Source: Alkalihalobacillus deserti (GTDB taxonomy: Bacteria; Bacillota; Bacilli; Bacillales; Bacillaceae_D). From it: DNA of 64,000 nucleotides. The stretch covers positions 148,499 through 212,498 of the forward strand of contig NZ_JAJAFR010000007.1 of assembly GCF_020734105.1 (NCBI RefSeq). The letters are read 5' to 3'. Every line of letters begins with the position of its first letter. The stretch's first letter is position 1. Below, one piece after another: positions 39,657 to 48,434 of the stretch. A program made the translations under genes and the position numbers. The notes beneath the pieces were generated by a model. The model had not been told where the DNA came from, searched no databases, and worked only from the letters and a program-made list of their open reading frames with translations.

Positions 39657-40252
39657 TATTTCTAAATAGGATGAGTGAATGATGGAAAATTTCTTTCTTC
39701 TAACCTGATGAATTCGGTGACCTTATTGAAGCTCATAAGTGTGGGGCTCATTATCATTTAAATTGGGCTGATTATGGAAGATGATCTAGACTATTATGAT
39801 ATTGGAATGATAAGTAAGGTTGATTAAGAGCAGATGATAATTGACGGTACTTATAAGAGATATTAGAAGGGTGAATGTGATGACTAATGAGCAGATTGAA
39901 GGATGCATAGAATAATTTGAAGAGATGGGAAAGAAAACAGATGAAGAGATTGAAGAATTAAAGGGAATTATTGTTGAGGCTGAAGGAAAATACGAAGAAA
40001 CTTAATAAGATATTGGATCAGTATGAGTAATGCTATAGAGTCGTAGCTACTGCGGAGGCATACACGATAGGAAACCAAGCCTAAGCGGACGGAAAAGTCT
40101 AGATGGACTCAGGCATGGCAGAAGAAACGTAATATCTATTCAAAAAACAGAAAAAATTTAACAAGTATATAAAAATGTAAAGCGGTATAAAAAAATTGCA
40201 GGTTATAAACGGGGAAATCTATGGAAAGCACCGGGAATTTTTACATAAAAAC
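39657..40252. other. Stretch of decayed sequence
   Basis: About 600 bases with short interrupted frames, for example MTNEQIEGCIE, a stop, then FEEMGKKTDEEIEELKGIIV (39881-40004). None is an intact gene and I do not recognise a family. Confidence 0.45.
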
Positions 40253-40290
40253 AAAAAAGCATCTTCTAGATTAACTTGAAGATGCTTTAC
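40253..40290 (-). terminator. Terminator of the BH0509-like gene (minus strand)
   Basis: AAAGCATCTTC and GAAGATGCTTT are 11-base arms around an 11-base loop. On the minus strand the stem runs into TTTTTTG. Confidence 0.8.
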
Positions 40291-40297
40291 TAGTGTA

Positions 40298-40344
40298 CAT
40301 GTATATGTGTAATTATCAAGTAACTATAATTACACATATACATG
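40298..40344. repeat. Perfect 19-base inverted repeat
   Basis: CATGTATATGTGTAATTAT (40298-40316) and ATAATTACACATATACATG (40326-40344) flank the 9-base loop CAAGTAACT. It lies next to the bidirectional terminator. A MITE, a small hairpin RNA or an operator are possible. Confidence 0.7.
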
Positions 40345-40441
40345 GTTTGTCATCTGTAATAGGAACTACTGATGACTAGACTTTTTTGCTGTTTAAAACT
40401 GGGTAGATGTATATTGAAACCTAATCTAAGCTTGTTCTCTC

Positions 40442-40585
40442 TTATTCAATTGTTTCATGACGAGAGTACACAGTTTCATATATATGTTCTATATCTTGAT
40501 CAGTCATATAAATAAAATTACGTTTATCGCCTCCTTTAACCATAAGAATATAATCAATCATATTTTTGCGCTCTCTTCTACTCAT
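40442..40585 (-). CDS. BH0509-family small protein
   Basis: A 47-residue protein starting MSRRERKNMIDYILM and ending DQDIEHIYETVYSRHETIE. This matches the short BH0509 family found in Bacilli, of unknown function. AAAGGAGGAGAC precedes the ATG at 40585 on the minus strand; the longer frame from 40639 includes this site and is not used. It is separated from the exporter gene upstream by about 200 bases. Confidence 0.7.
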   Translation of the reverse strand: MSRRERKNMIDYILMVKGGDKRNFIYMTDQDIEHIYETVYSRHETIE

Positions 40586-40793
40586 TTTGTCTCCTCCTTT
40601 AAATGAATTGTTATATAACAATTTTGTATATCTAATCATATTATATAACAGAAAAGAGAACTGTCAATCTCTATTTTTATACATATTTTGAATATTTCAA
40701 TAATTGTTTTCGGTTTTTCACATATAAAAAATTATCTATTAATGATTAATTAAATACTTTGCTATTACAGATAAGTCTATCGAAAATTGACTT

Positions 40794-41978
40794 TTAAATT
40801 GTTATAAAACCGCCTAATAAACTAACCATTACTAAGCTTATAATTCCAACTGAAATAGCTGCCACCATACCAATTAAAAAAGGTTTAAATCCTAACCCTT
40901 TAAAAACTTTAAAACTAGTTGAAAGGCCAACTGCTGCCATAGCAATTCCTAACAAATAATTTGAGCCTATCGAGTTTATAGTAGACCATGTTTCAATCCA
41001 TTGATCAGGATTTAATATCCCAAAAGCAGCACTATTATTTTCTACCCCTGCATCTCCGATAGTGCGAACAACTGCCATTGCCAAAAATCCTAAAACAAAC
41101 AGTGGAATTAATTTATACCATTTTTTGGTTGGTTGTGTACCTGTTACAGAACTATCAGCAACCTTTTTGAAGTAATAGTAAGACAAGATGGGTACAACAG
41201 CGACAATGAGTACATTACGAGTAAGTTTTGTGATTGTAGCAACGTCGACAACTTTTGCAGTATCAAAAACTTGACCATAGATCAGTGCTGCACCGGCAAC
41301 TTGGGCAGTATCATGAATGGATGTTCCAAGGAATAAACCAGCCCTAATAGGATCGTCTTGGAATAAATAATGTGCAAGGTAGGGATATGCAAACATGGCA
41401 ATAATACCGAATATTGTAATATTGGCAATGGCATAAGCGACCTCTTCGTCATTGGCTTTAATGCTTGGTGAAATGGCAACAATTGCAGTAATCCCACATA
41501 TTCCCGTTCCACAAGCAACCAGTGTACCTAGACGATGAGACTGTTTCATTTTATTTGTAAACCACAAAGTAACTAAGAGGCCTGCAATCACCGAAGCCAA
41601 AATTATCGGAATTCCCCAAGTTGCTAATTTTATTACATCAATAAAACTTAACCTAATCCCCAAAAGGATAATTCCAAATTTTAAAATAAATTTAATCGAA
41701 AAAACTACACCATCCTTGAAAATTTCTTGCAACCCAATAATATTTCTAATTAATAGTCCGAGTATAATTGCTATAAAAATACTGGAAATAGGACTTGAAC
41801 TATTAATTGGTAACCCTTGTAATTGATTAATCCATTGTCCTAACCATTTAGCCATAACGGTACTAATTAACATAATGGATAAACAATAAAGACTACCCGG
41901 GATTACTTTAGTTAAGCCACTTATTCTTGATGTCGGTTTCTGATATCCTTCTTCTATTTTAGTTTTAGGAAGGCCCAT
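40794..41978 (-). CDS. YeiH/TauZ-family putative sulfate/sulfite exporter (UPF0324)
   Basis: A 394-residue membrane protein with about ten hydrophobic helices. GIRLSFIDVIKLATWGIPII, ACGTGICGITAIVAI and TSIHDTAQVAGAA are the conserved parts of the UPF0324 (YeiH) family. Homologues called TauZ accompany taurine degradation genes and are proposed to export sulfite or sulfate. Here it stands divergently from the thiS-xsc cluster, which releases sulfite, so that role fits. AAAAGGAGTTGAGA precedes the ATG. Its promoter region has a cre-like site and a LysR-type dyad. Confidence 0.85.
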   Translation of the reverse strand: MGLPKTKIEEGYQKPTSRISGLTKVIPGSLYCLSIMLISTVMAKWLGQWINQLQGLPINSSSPISSIFIAIILGLLIRNIIGLQEIFKDGVVFSIKFILKFGIILLGIRLSFIDVIKLATWGIPIILASVIAGLLVTLWFTNKMKQSHRLGTLVACGTGICGITAIVAISPSIKANDEEVAYAIANITIFGIIAMFAYPYLAHYLFQDDPIRAGLFLGTSIHDTAQVAGAALIYGQVFDTAKVVDVATITKLTRNVLIVAVVPILSYYYFKKVADSSVTGTQPTKKWYKLIPLFVLGFLAMAVVRTIGDAGVENNSAAFGILNPDQWIETWSTINSIGSNYLLGIAMAAVGLSTSFKVFKGLGFKPFLIGMVAAISVGIISLVMVSLLGGFITI

Positions 41979-42010
41979 ATTCTCAACTCCTTTTATCGTG
42001 TTTGAAATTT

Positions 42011-42025
42011 AAGTAAACGATAACA
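42011..42025. promoter_or_regulatory. Candidate CcpA (cre) site before the exporter
   Basis: AAGTAAACGATAACA differs from the cre consensus WTGNAANCGNWNNCW at one position. It lies 33-47 bases before the exporter start, which suggests repression by preferred carbon sources. Confidence 0.45.
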
Positions 42026-42026
42026 C

Positions 42027-42047
42027 ATAAATACCCGAACTATTTAT
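42027..42047. promoter_or_regulatory. LysR-type dyad between the exporter and thiS
   Basis: ATAAATA and TATTTAT are separated by CCCGAAC, a 21-base interrupted palindrome of the T-N11-A kind. The CysL-like LysR protein at 52030 is a candidate binder. Confidence 0.4.
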
Positions 42048-42371
42048 TGCGATTCTATTTATAAATTATTAATAATTTGAATAAGTACATATTTAGAGAG
42101 GATTAGCATTTGCTTAATTTACTCTGATAAACCATTTTTCAAAACTATCTTTATCCAATAGTTTAATTAATAGAGATTTATAATATTATTCATTACAAAT
42201 TTCAATTAGCGGTTTATAAGAATAAAGTTTTAATTTTCGGTCTATTGATTTAGAATAAATTAAATTACAAAATAAAATGTATTGAACAAGGGTAACTATT
42301 GCTAGGATACTAGTCACTGAAAACCCTCATCATGATTTAAATAATACTCATACGTGGGGAGGAAGGATCTA
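42048..42371. other. Divergent intergenic region before thiS
   Basis: About 320 AT-rich bases. No TPP riboswitch (no CUGAGA/ACCUGA pair) was found. CATGATTTAAATAATA near 42331 recurs in part before pta (GATTTAAATAATA near 43519). Confidence 0.5.
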
Positions 42372-42569
42372 ATGAAACTAATTATTAATGGTGATGAAAA
42401 AGAGATTAGTGGAAACACGCTAGAAGAAATAGTAAAACATTATGATCTTGAAATGCATTTAGTTGTAATTGAATTAGAAGGTGAAATTATTGAATCAAAA
42501 AATTGGAGCAATACAAAATTAGCCCCAGGGATGAGGATTGAACTCGTCCACTTTGTAGGAGGAGGATGA
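42372..42569 (+). CDS. thiS: Sulfur carrier protein ThiS
   Basis: A 65-residue ubiquitin-fold protein ending in HFVGGG, whose terminal Gly-Gly is thiocarboxylated to donate sulfur for the thiazole ring of thiamine. GGGGAGGAAGG precedes the ATG at 42372; an earlier GTG at 42354 lies before that site. Its stop is four bases before the thiG start and the thiG ribosome-binding site is inside thiS, so the pair is coupled. No thiF, thiO or thiC accompany it. Confidence 0.92.
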   Translation: MKLIINGDEKEISGNTLEEIVKHYDLEMHLVVIELEGEIIESKNWSNTKLAPGMRIELVHFVGGG

Positions 42570-42573
42570 TCAT

Positions 42574-43356
42574 ATGAACAAACAAGATAAACTTGTGATC
42601 GGTGGGAAAGAGCTATCCTCACGTTTTTTTATTGGTACTGGCCGTTATCCAAACCCTTTTATACAAAAAGAGGCGATTAAAAAGTCCGGTGCAGAAGTAC
42701 TAACATTTGCGATTCGTCGTGTTAACTTAGAAATGCCAGACGAAGATGCAATTTTACAACACCTTGAGGATCAGTCCTTAACGTATTTACCTAATACATC
42801 AGGGGCAAAGACAGCAGAAGAAGCTATTAGAATTGCTAAACTAGCAAGAGCAAGTGGACTTAGTAATTGGATTAAAATTGAAATTAGCCATAATAATAAA
42901 ACTTTACTTCCAGATCCTATTGAAACATTAAAGGCAACTGAAATTTTAGCAAAGGAAGGGTTTGTTGTATTACCTTATACATCTGATGATCCAATACTAT
43001 GTAAGCGTCTTGAGGAAGCTGGTGCTGCAGCTGTAATGCCTGGTGCTGCACCAATTGGAACAGGTTTAGGAATATTAAACCCATTCAATCTATCATTAAT
43101 TGTTGAAGAAGCAAATGTTCCAATTATTGTTGATGCTGGATTAGGTTCAGCGGCAGATGTAACCCAAGTAATGGAATTAGGAGTTGATGGTGTATTAATG
43201 AATACACCTGTTGCGAAAGCAAAAGACCCAATTAAAATGGCACAAGCCATGCGCTATGCCATTGAAGCAGGAAGGATGTCTTATTTAGCTGGGCGTATCC
43301 CCAAAAAACGTTATGCTACCGCAAGTAGTATTTATGAATCATTGATTCTATCATAG
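42574..43356 (+). CDS. thiG: Thiazole synthase
   Basis: A 260-residue TIM-barrel ThiG. It opens with [14 protein letters not shown] and contains [26 protein letters not shown] with the Schiff-base lysine for deoxyxylulose phosphate, [13 protein letters not shown] and [20 protein letters not shown]. All are close to B. subtilis ThiG. It forms the thiazole phosphate of thiamine with ThiS. AGGAGGAGGATGATCAT precedes the ATG. In this cluster it may secure TPP for Xsc; this is inference from position. Confidence 0.93.
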   Translation: MNKQDKLVIGGKELSSRFFIGTGRYPNPFIQKEAIKKSGAEVLTFAIRRVNLEMPDEDAILQHLEDQSLTYLPNTSGAKTAEEAIRIAKLARASGLSNWIKIEISHNNKTLLPDPIETLKATEILAKEGFVVLPYTSDDPILCKRLEEAGAAAVMPGAAPIGTGLGILNPFNLSLIVEEANVPIIVDAGLGSAADVTQVMELGVDGVLMNTPVAKAKDPIKMAQAMRYAIEAGRMSYLAGRIPKKRYATASSIYESLILS

Positions 43357-43459
43357 AAGTGAATAAGTGGGATGACATATTATCGTGGAGGCACCACCGA
43401 TAGTTTCAGATTTGTTTACCCTTAAGATCTCAGCTGTTTTTCAAATTATTTAAATAATA

Positions 43460-43488
43460 TTGTTAATTTTATTCAAGTGTGATTTAAT
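43460..43488 (+). promoter_or_regulatory. Sigma-A promoter of pta
   Basis: TTGTTA (43460-43465), 17-base spacer, TTTAAT (43483-43488). The ald2 promoter has the same -10 and spacing, and in both a GGTACG motif follows 9-12 bases later. Confidence 0.55.
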
Positions 43489-43500
43489 ATTACTGTAACT

Positions 43501-43517
43501 GGTACGTACGTCATGAT
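43501..43517. promoter_or_regulatory. Candidate GntR operator before pta
   Basis: GGTACGTACGTCATGAT lies at the expected transcription start of pta. It differs at one base from the motif before ald2 (45791-45807). Related forms occur near both gntR genes and before the APC permease. Confidence 0.55.
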
Positions 43518-43585
43518 GTGATTTAAATAATAAAAAGAAGATAACTATATACCCTTATAGATTGTGATCGGAAGGGAGGATAAAC

Positions 43586-44560
43586 ATGGATAGAATTTTT
43601 GGAGAAACTAAACAAAAAGTTCAAAGTAAATACCCTTCTATTATATTTCCAGAAGGACATGATGAACGAATATTGAAAGCGGCTTGTAAATTATCACAAG
43701 AGGGGATACTAAAACCCATATTAATTGGGAATATAGGAAAGATTTCAATTAATATAAAAAATTTAAATCTTAAATTTAGAGATTATGAAATATTAGATCC
43801 ATTTAGATTTCCTAATTTTGATATGATGGTAGACTCGTTTTTACAATGTACTAAGAACAAAGATGATGAAGAAACTGTTAGATCAACATTGTTGAAGCCA
43901 AATTTTTTTTCAACGATGTTAGTGCATACAAATATTGCAGATGGACTAGTAGGAGGAGCAGTATATACAACACGAGATATAATACGTCCGGCATTAAAAA
44001 TTATTGGGACAAAGCAAGGGGTTAATAAAATATCTGGCATTTTTATTATGACTAAAGGCAGTGAAAAATATATATTTGCTGATTGTGCGGTTAATATATC
44101 CCCAAGTAGCGAAGACCTAGCAGAGATAGCTGTTTTATCTGCTGATACTGCAAAAATGTTTGATATTGATCCAAAAATAGCTTTACTTAGTTTTTCTACC
44201 AAAGGTTCTGGGCGTTCATTAGAAAGTGAAAAAGTTTCAAACGCTGTTTCCTTGGTGAAAATAAAGGATCCAAACTTAGTAGTTGATGGTGAATTACAAT
44301 TTGATACAGCACTTATACCATCAATAGCTAAGAAAAAAGCGCCCAACTCTTCACTAAATGGTGATGCAAATATATTTATTTTTCCTAATTTAGATTCAGG
44401 AAACATAAGTTATAAAATTACCCAAATATTGGGTGGGTATTCGGCTGTTGGTCCAATTTTACAAGGATTAAACAAACCAGTAAACGATTTATCTAGAGGT
44501 TGCAGTACAGACGATGTGTATAAATTATCTATTATAACTGCTATGCAAGGATTATATTAA
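43586..44560 (+). CDS. pta: Phosphate acetyltransferase
   Basis: A 324-residue Pta of the short Bacillus type. IIFPEGHDERILKAACKL, THSNI-like HTNIADGLVGGAVYTTRDII, ALLSFSTKGSGRS and GELQFDTALIPSIA followed by the C-terminal FPNLDSGNISYKI segment are the family landmarks. It converts acetyl phosphate and CoA to acetyl-CoA. Xsc produces acetyl phosphate, so this copy probably serves the taurine route rather than overflow metabolism. GAAGGGAGGATAAAC precedes the ATG. The sequence is AT-rich like the rest of the cluster. Confidence 0.92.
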   Translation: MDRIFGETKQKVQSKYPSIIFPEGHDERILKAACKLSQEGILKPILIGNIGKISINIKNLNLKFRDYEILDPFRFPNFDMMVDSFLQCTKNKDDEETVRSTLLKPNFFSTMLVHTNIADGLVGGAVYTTRDIIRPALKIIGTKQGVNKISGIFIMTKGSEKYIFADCAVNISPSSEDLAEIAVLSADTAKMFDIDPKIALLSFSTKGSGRSLESEKVSNAVSLVKIKDPNLVVDGELQFDTALIPSIAKKKAPNSSLNGDANIFIFPNLDSGNISYKITQILGGYSAVGPILQGLNKPVNDLSRGCSTDDVYKLSIITAMQGLY

Positions 44561-44599
44561 ACTAGTAATTTGTAAATATGTAAAGTAGGAGGTAAGTGT

Positions 44600-45480
44600 A
44601 TGAAGATTGGAACAGAACGTATAAAACGAGGAATGGCTGAAATGCAAAAAGGCGGCGTGATAATGGATGTGGTTAATGCTGAGCAAGCAAAATTGCTGAA
44701 GACGCTGGTGCAGTTGCTGTAATGGCATTAGAGCGGGTCCCTGCCGATATTCGTGCATCAGGTGGTGTAGCTCGAATGGCGAATCCGACTATTGTTGAGG
44801 AAGTTATGAACGCTGTTTCAATACCTGTTATGGCAAAGGCAAGAATAGGTCACATTGTAGAAGCTAAAATACTTGAGCCGATGGGTGTTGATTACATTGA
44901 CGAAAGTGAAGTATTAACGCCTGCAGATGAGCTTTATCACCTTTAATAAGCATAACTATACAATTCCATTTGTATGTGGTGCTCGTGATCTTGGTGAAGC
45001 TGGTCGCCGAATTGGTGAAGGGGCCTCAATGATTCGAACTAAAGGAGAACCTGGTACAGGGAATATCGTTGAAGCAGTACGTCTATGCGAATGATTCAAT
45101 CGCAAATTAAGAGAGTAGCATCAATGTCTAGAGATGAACTTATGACTGAAGCCAAGAATACAGGAACACCTTATGAATTATTATTAAAAATTAGAGAAAC
45201 AGGTAAGTTACCTGTTGTGAATTTTGCAGCCGGTGGAATCGCAACACCTGCGGATGCTTCGTTAATGATGCTTCTTGGTGCAGATGGGATATTCGTAGGT
45301 TCAGGTATTTTTAAATCTGAGAATCCGCAAAGGTTTGCTCAAGCAATTGTCGAAGCAACAACACATTATGAGGATTATCAGTTAATTTCAAAACTATCAA
45401 AAGGATTAGGTGCAGCTATGAGAGGAATAGAGATTTCAACACTGATGCCATCCGAGCGAATGCAAGAGCGAGGTTGGTAA
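44600..45480 (+). pseudogene. pdxS: Pyridoxal 5'-phosphate synthase subunit PdxS with three single-base frameshifts
   Basis: AGGAGG and ATG at 44600 open [20 protein letters not shown], the PdxS start. The frame shifts near 44687 (one A short in AAAAATT), near 44943 (one extra T) and near 45079 (one A short in CATATG). Corrected, the whole 290-residue PdxS can be read: [55 protein letters not shown] and the C-terminus RMQERGW. All catalytic regions are conserved. No pdxT follows. PLP is the cofactor of Tpa encoded downstream. It is either a young pseudogene or an intact gene with assembly errors. Confidence 0.88.
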
Positions 45481-45575
45481 AATGGTAGAATCACAAAGTT
45501 GTTTTTTATGTTTGTAATTCAACTTTAAACTAATCAATTCAAGTAAGCTTAATTAAATAATAAGGAGCGAATATA

Positions 45576-45731
45576 ATGTCGAAAATTCCCGATGATTTAT
45601 TGATTAAGGTATATGCAAAAGCGCTAAGATTAAAACTGGACCAATACTTCATTTTATTGATAGAACGAGAGATCAAAAAGCGAAATATAGATAGTTTTGT
45701 AATTTTAGAAAACACAAATACTAATATTTAA
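45576..45731 (+). CDS. Sda-like small protein, copy 2
   Basis: A 51-residue protein starting MSKIPDDLLIKVYAKALRLK and continuing LDQYFILLIEREIKKRNI. It matches the Sda helical hairpin pattern but has lost the usual MNLNRDF segment, which reads LKLDQYF here. AAGGAGCGAATATA precedes the ATG. It lies between pdxS and the ald2 promoter. The family inhibits sporulation kinases; a role in linking taurine use to sporulation is speculation. Confidence 0.7.
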   Translation: MSKIPDDLLIKVYAKALRLKLDQYFILLIEREIKKRNIDSFVILENTNTNI

Positions 45732-45752
45732 AAATTTATTTTTGGGAATGTA

Positions 45753-45781
45753 TTGAATTTTCAGTTTTATTATGTTTTAAT
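45753..45781 (+). promoter_or_regulatory. Sigma-A promoter of ald2-tpa-xsc
   Basis: TTGAAT (45753-45758), 17-base spacer, TTTAAT (45776-45781), followed by the GGTACG motif at 45791. Confidence 0.6.
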
Positions 45782-45790
45782 AGACTTGCT

Positions 45791-45807
45791 GGTACGAACG
45801 TCATGAT
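45791..45807. promoter_or_regulatory. Candidate GntR operator before ald2
   Basis: GGTACGAACGTCATGAT, one base different from the motif before pta, placed 9 bases after the -10 box. This position suits a repressor that blocks initiation. Confidence 0.6.
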
Positions 45808-45839
45808 ATCAGTATCAATTATTTAGGGAGGGAAGAATT

Positions 45840-46976
45840 ATGATAATTGGAGTACCTATGGAAATTAAAAATAATGAAAATCGTGTAGCGATTACTCCAG
45901 CTGGTGTGGATTCATATATCCAAGCAGGTCATGAAATGTGGATTGAAACTGGAGCAGGGACCGGGAGTGGGTTTAGTGATGAGCAATATATAATAGCCGG
46001 TGCCAAGATTGTATCAACCGCAAGGGAAGCATGGTCTGCAGAAATGGTTATAAAAGTAAAAGAGCCCCAAAAAGAGGAGTATTGTTACTTTCGAGAAAAC
46101 CTGATTTTATTTACTTATCTACATTTAGCTGCTGAACCTGAGTTAACCCAGGAATTGACTAACAAAAAAGTAACTTCTATAGCTTATGAAACAATTCAAA
46201 TTGAGGACGGTTCATTACCTCTACTAACTCCTATGAGTGAAGTTGCTGGAAGAATGTCAGTTCAAATAGGTGCGCAATTTTTAGAGAAATCAAAGGGTGG
46301 AAAAGGTGTACTGATAGGAGGTGTACCTGGTGTCCAACCTGCAAAGGTAGTAATTGTTGGGGGTGGAATTGTAGGTACAAATGCAGCAAAGATGGCAATT
46401 GGATTAGGAGCAAACGTTAGTATATTAGACATCAATCCGTCTCGCCTTCGTCAATTAGATGATCAATTTGGAGGTCGTTTAAAAACCTTGATGTCAAATA
46501 GTTATAACATATCATCCGAAATAAAGGATGCAGATTTGTTAGTAGGTGCTGTACTCATACCGGGAGCTCGGGCCCCACGTTTAGTTACTGAAGAGATGGT
46601 ATCTAATATGTCTGAAGGCTCAGTAATTGTTGATGTCGCTATTGACCAAGGGGGATCAATTGAAACAATTGATCGAATTACTACCCATGATAATCCAACA
46701 TATCTAAAGCATGGTGTGCTTCATTATGCAGTCGCTAACATGCCAGGTGCAGTTTCTAGAACATCAACAATTGCATTGGTGAACGTAACAAGTCAGTATG
46801 GTGTATTTATTGCAAATAAAGGGGTAAAAAAAGCTGTACTAGAAAAACCTGCTTTAGCAAAAGGAGTTAATACCTATAAAGGACGTGTTACTTATAAAGC
46901 TGTTGCAGACGCTCACCATTTATCATATACCTCTATAGAAGAGTTATTGAATGAAAAAGTAGCCACAACTTTATAA
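45840..46976 (+). CDS. ald: Alanine dehydrogenase (copy 2, taurine cluster)
   Basis: A 378-residue Ald with all landmarks: [36 protein letters not shown] and [18 protein letters not shown]. It is clearly paralogous to 1435-2568 and has a one-residue insertion ([12 protein letters not shown]). In taurine dissimilation alanine formed by Tpa is returned to pyruvate by Ald with release of ammonium, so tpa follows 33 bases later. AGGGAGGGAAGAATT precedes the ATG. Confidence 0.94.
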   Translation: MIIGVPMEIKNNENRVAITPAGVDSYIQAGHEMWIETGAGTGSGFSDEQYIIAGAKIVSTAREAWSAEMVIKVKEPQKEEYCYFRENLILFTYLHLAAEPELTQELTNKKVTSIAYETIQIEDGSLPLLTPMSEVAGRMSVQIGAQFLEKSKGGKGVLIGGVPGVQPAKVVIVGGGIVGTNAAKMAIGLGANVSILDINPSRLRQLDDQFGGRLKTLMSNSYNISSEIKDADLLVGAVLIPGARAPRLVTEEMVSNMSEGSVIVDVAIDQGGSIETIDRITTHDNPTYLKHGVLHYAVANMPGAVSRTSTIALVNVTSQYGVFIANKGVKKAVLEKPALAKGVNTYKGRVTYKAVADAHHLSYTSIEELLNEKVATTL

Positions 46977-47009
46977 TGGTTTTTATCTTTTATAAAAGGA
47001 GGTTTTAAA

Positions 47010-48368
47010 ATGAAAGTCAAGGAATCTAGAAAAGAAGAGTTGGTTCAGAAAGATAATGATCACTTATGGCACGCCATGCACCGTCATTCAGCTAATGCCA
47101 ATCCCATGATTGCGGTATCCGGAGAAGGGTCTTGGTTTACAGATATCAATGGAAATAAGTATTTAGATGGGGTATCGGGTTTATGGTGCTTGAATCTAGG
47201 TCATGGACAACAAGAAATTGTTCAAGCCGCTACAAACCAAATGGCACAGTTATCCTATTTTCCACTTACGTTTTCACATACTCCTGCAATTGAATTATCA
47301 TCAAAAATTAGTGAACTTCTTGGAGGTTCATACAAGACTTTCTTTTCCAATGGTGGGTCTGAAGCGAATGAAACGGCATTTAAGATCGCTCGGCAATATC
47401 ACAACCAGAATGGCAACCCGGGTAAATATAAATTCATTTCTAGATATAGAGCCTATCACGGCACAACTTTAGGCGCATTAAGCGCAACAGCTCAAGCTAA
47501 CCGTCGAGTAAAATATGATCCAGCTGTTCCAGGTTTTTTACATGTACCACCTCCTTATCGTTATCGTTGCCCTTTTGGAGGTATAGAAAACAGTGACCTC
47601 GTCGCTGCTAATATGATCGATCAGGTCATTTCATGGGAAGGCGCTGAAACAGTCGCCGCTGTCATTATGGAGCCGTTTATATCTGGTGGTGGTGTCCTCA
47701 TTCCATCAAAAGAGTATTTACAGCGAGTTCAAGAAATTTGTAAAAAGCACGATGTCTTACTCATTCTCGATGAAGTCGTATCTGGATTCGGTCGAACAGG
47801 GAAAATGTTTGGATTTATGCACTCAGAAGGAGTTCAGCCTGATATCGTTACAATGGCTAAGGGGTTAACTAGTGGGTATCTGCCATTAGGAGCTACTGCT
47901 GTAAAATCTACTATCTTTGAAAAGTTTAAAGAAGAGGGCGATAAAAATCATTTCCGACACGTTTCCACGTATGGTGGACACCCAGCTTCATGTGCTGTAG
48001 CTCTGAAAAATATTGAAATTATTGAAAGAGAAAATTTAGTCGAACGCGTTTCTACTTTAGGCGAATCTCTCCTAGGACGATTACATGAATTAGATGAGCA
48101 CAAAAACGTTGGAGAAGTTAGAGGGGCTGGATTCCTTTATGGAATTGAACTCGTTACCGATAAGGAAAGCAAGGAACCTGTATCCGATGAATTTATAGGT
48201 AACATTATCGGAAAGTGTAAAGAGAAAGGTTTGATTATTGGACGGAATGGAGATACCGTCCCAGATCAAAATAACATATTAATCATCGCTCCACCACTTA
48301 CATCAACGGAAGATGATTTGAAGTTTATTCTTGAAACGGTTAACGCTGTTTTCGATACAATTCATTAA
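47010..48368 (+). CDS. tpa: Taurine:pyruvate aminotransferase
   Basis: A 452-residue class III PLP aminotransferase. HSANANPMIAVSGEGSWFTD, SNGGSEANETAFKIARQYH, LILDEVVSGFGRTGKMFGF and TMAKGLTSGYLPLGATAV with the PLP lysine are typical of Tpa and omega-amino-acid transaminases. Its position between ald and xsc, the standard Tpa-Ald-Xsc set, identifies taurine as amino donor and pyruvate as acceptor. The product is sulfoacetaldehyde. AAAAGGAGGTTTTAAA precedes the ATG. Confidence 0.92.
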   Translation: MKVKESRKEELVQKDNDHLWHAMHRHSANANPMIAVSGEGSWFTDINGNKYLDGVSGLWCLNLGHGQQEIVQAATNQMAQLSYFPLTFSHTPAIELSSKISELLGGSYKTFFSNGGSEANETAFKIARQYHNQNGNPGKYKFISRYRAYHGTTLGALSATAQANRRVKYDPAVPGFLHVPPPYRYRCPFGGIENSDLVAANMIDQVISWEGAETVAAVIMEPFISGGGVLIPSKEYLQRVQEICKKHDVLLILDEVVSGFGRTGKMFGFMHSEGVQPDIVTMAKGLTSGYLPLGATAVKSTIFEKFKEEGDKNHFRHVSTYGGHPASCAVALKNIEIIERENLVERVSTLGESLLGRLHELDEHKNVGEVRGAGFLYGIELVTDKESKEPVSDEFIGNIIGKCKEKGLIIGRNGDTVPDQNNILIIAPPLTSTEDDLKFILETVNAVFDTIH

Positions 48369-48434
48369 TACCATTTATTCGTGAAGAATGTGTAAAAAAT
48401 ACAGAATATTTATAATAGTCGGGAGGACTTAACC

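Noticed and set aside
42048..42371. TPP riboswitch before thiS
   Set aside because: The conserved CUGAGA and ACCUGA boxes are absent; a regulatory region exists but not of this class.
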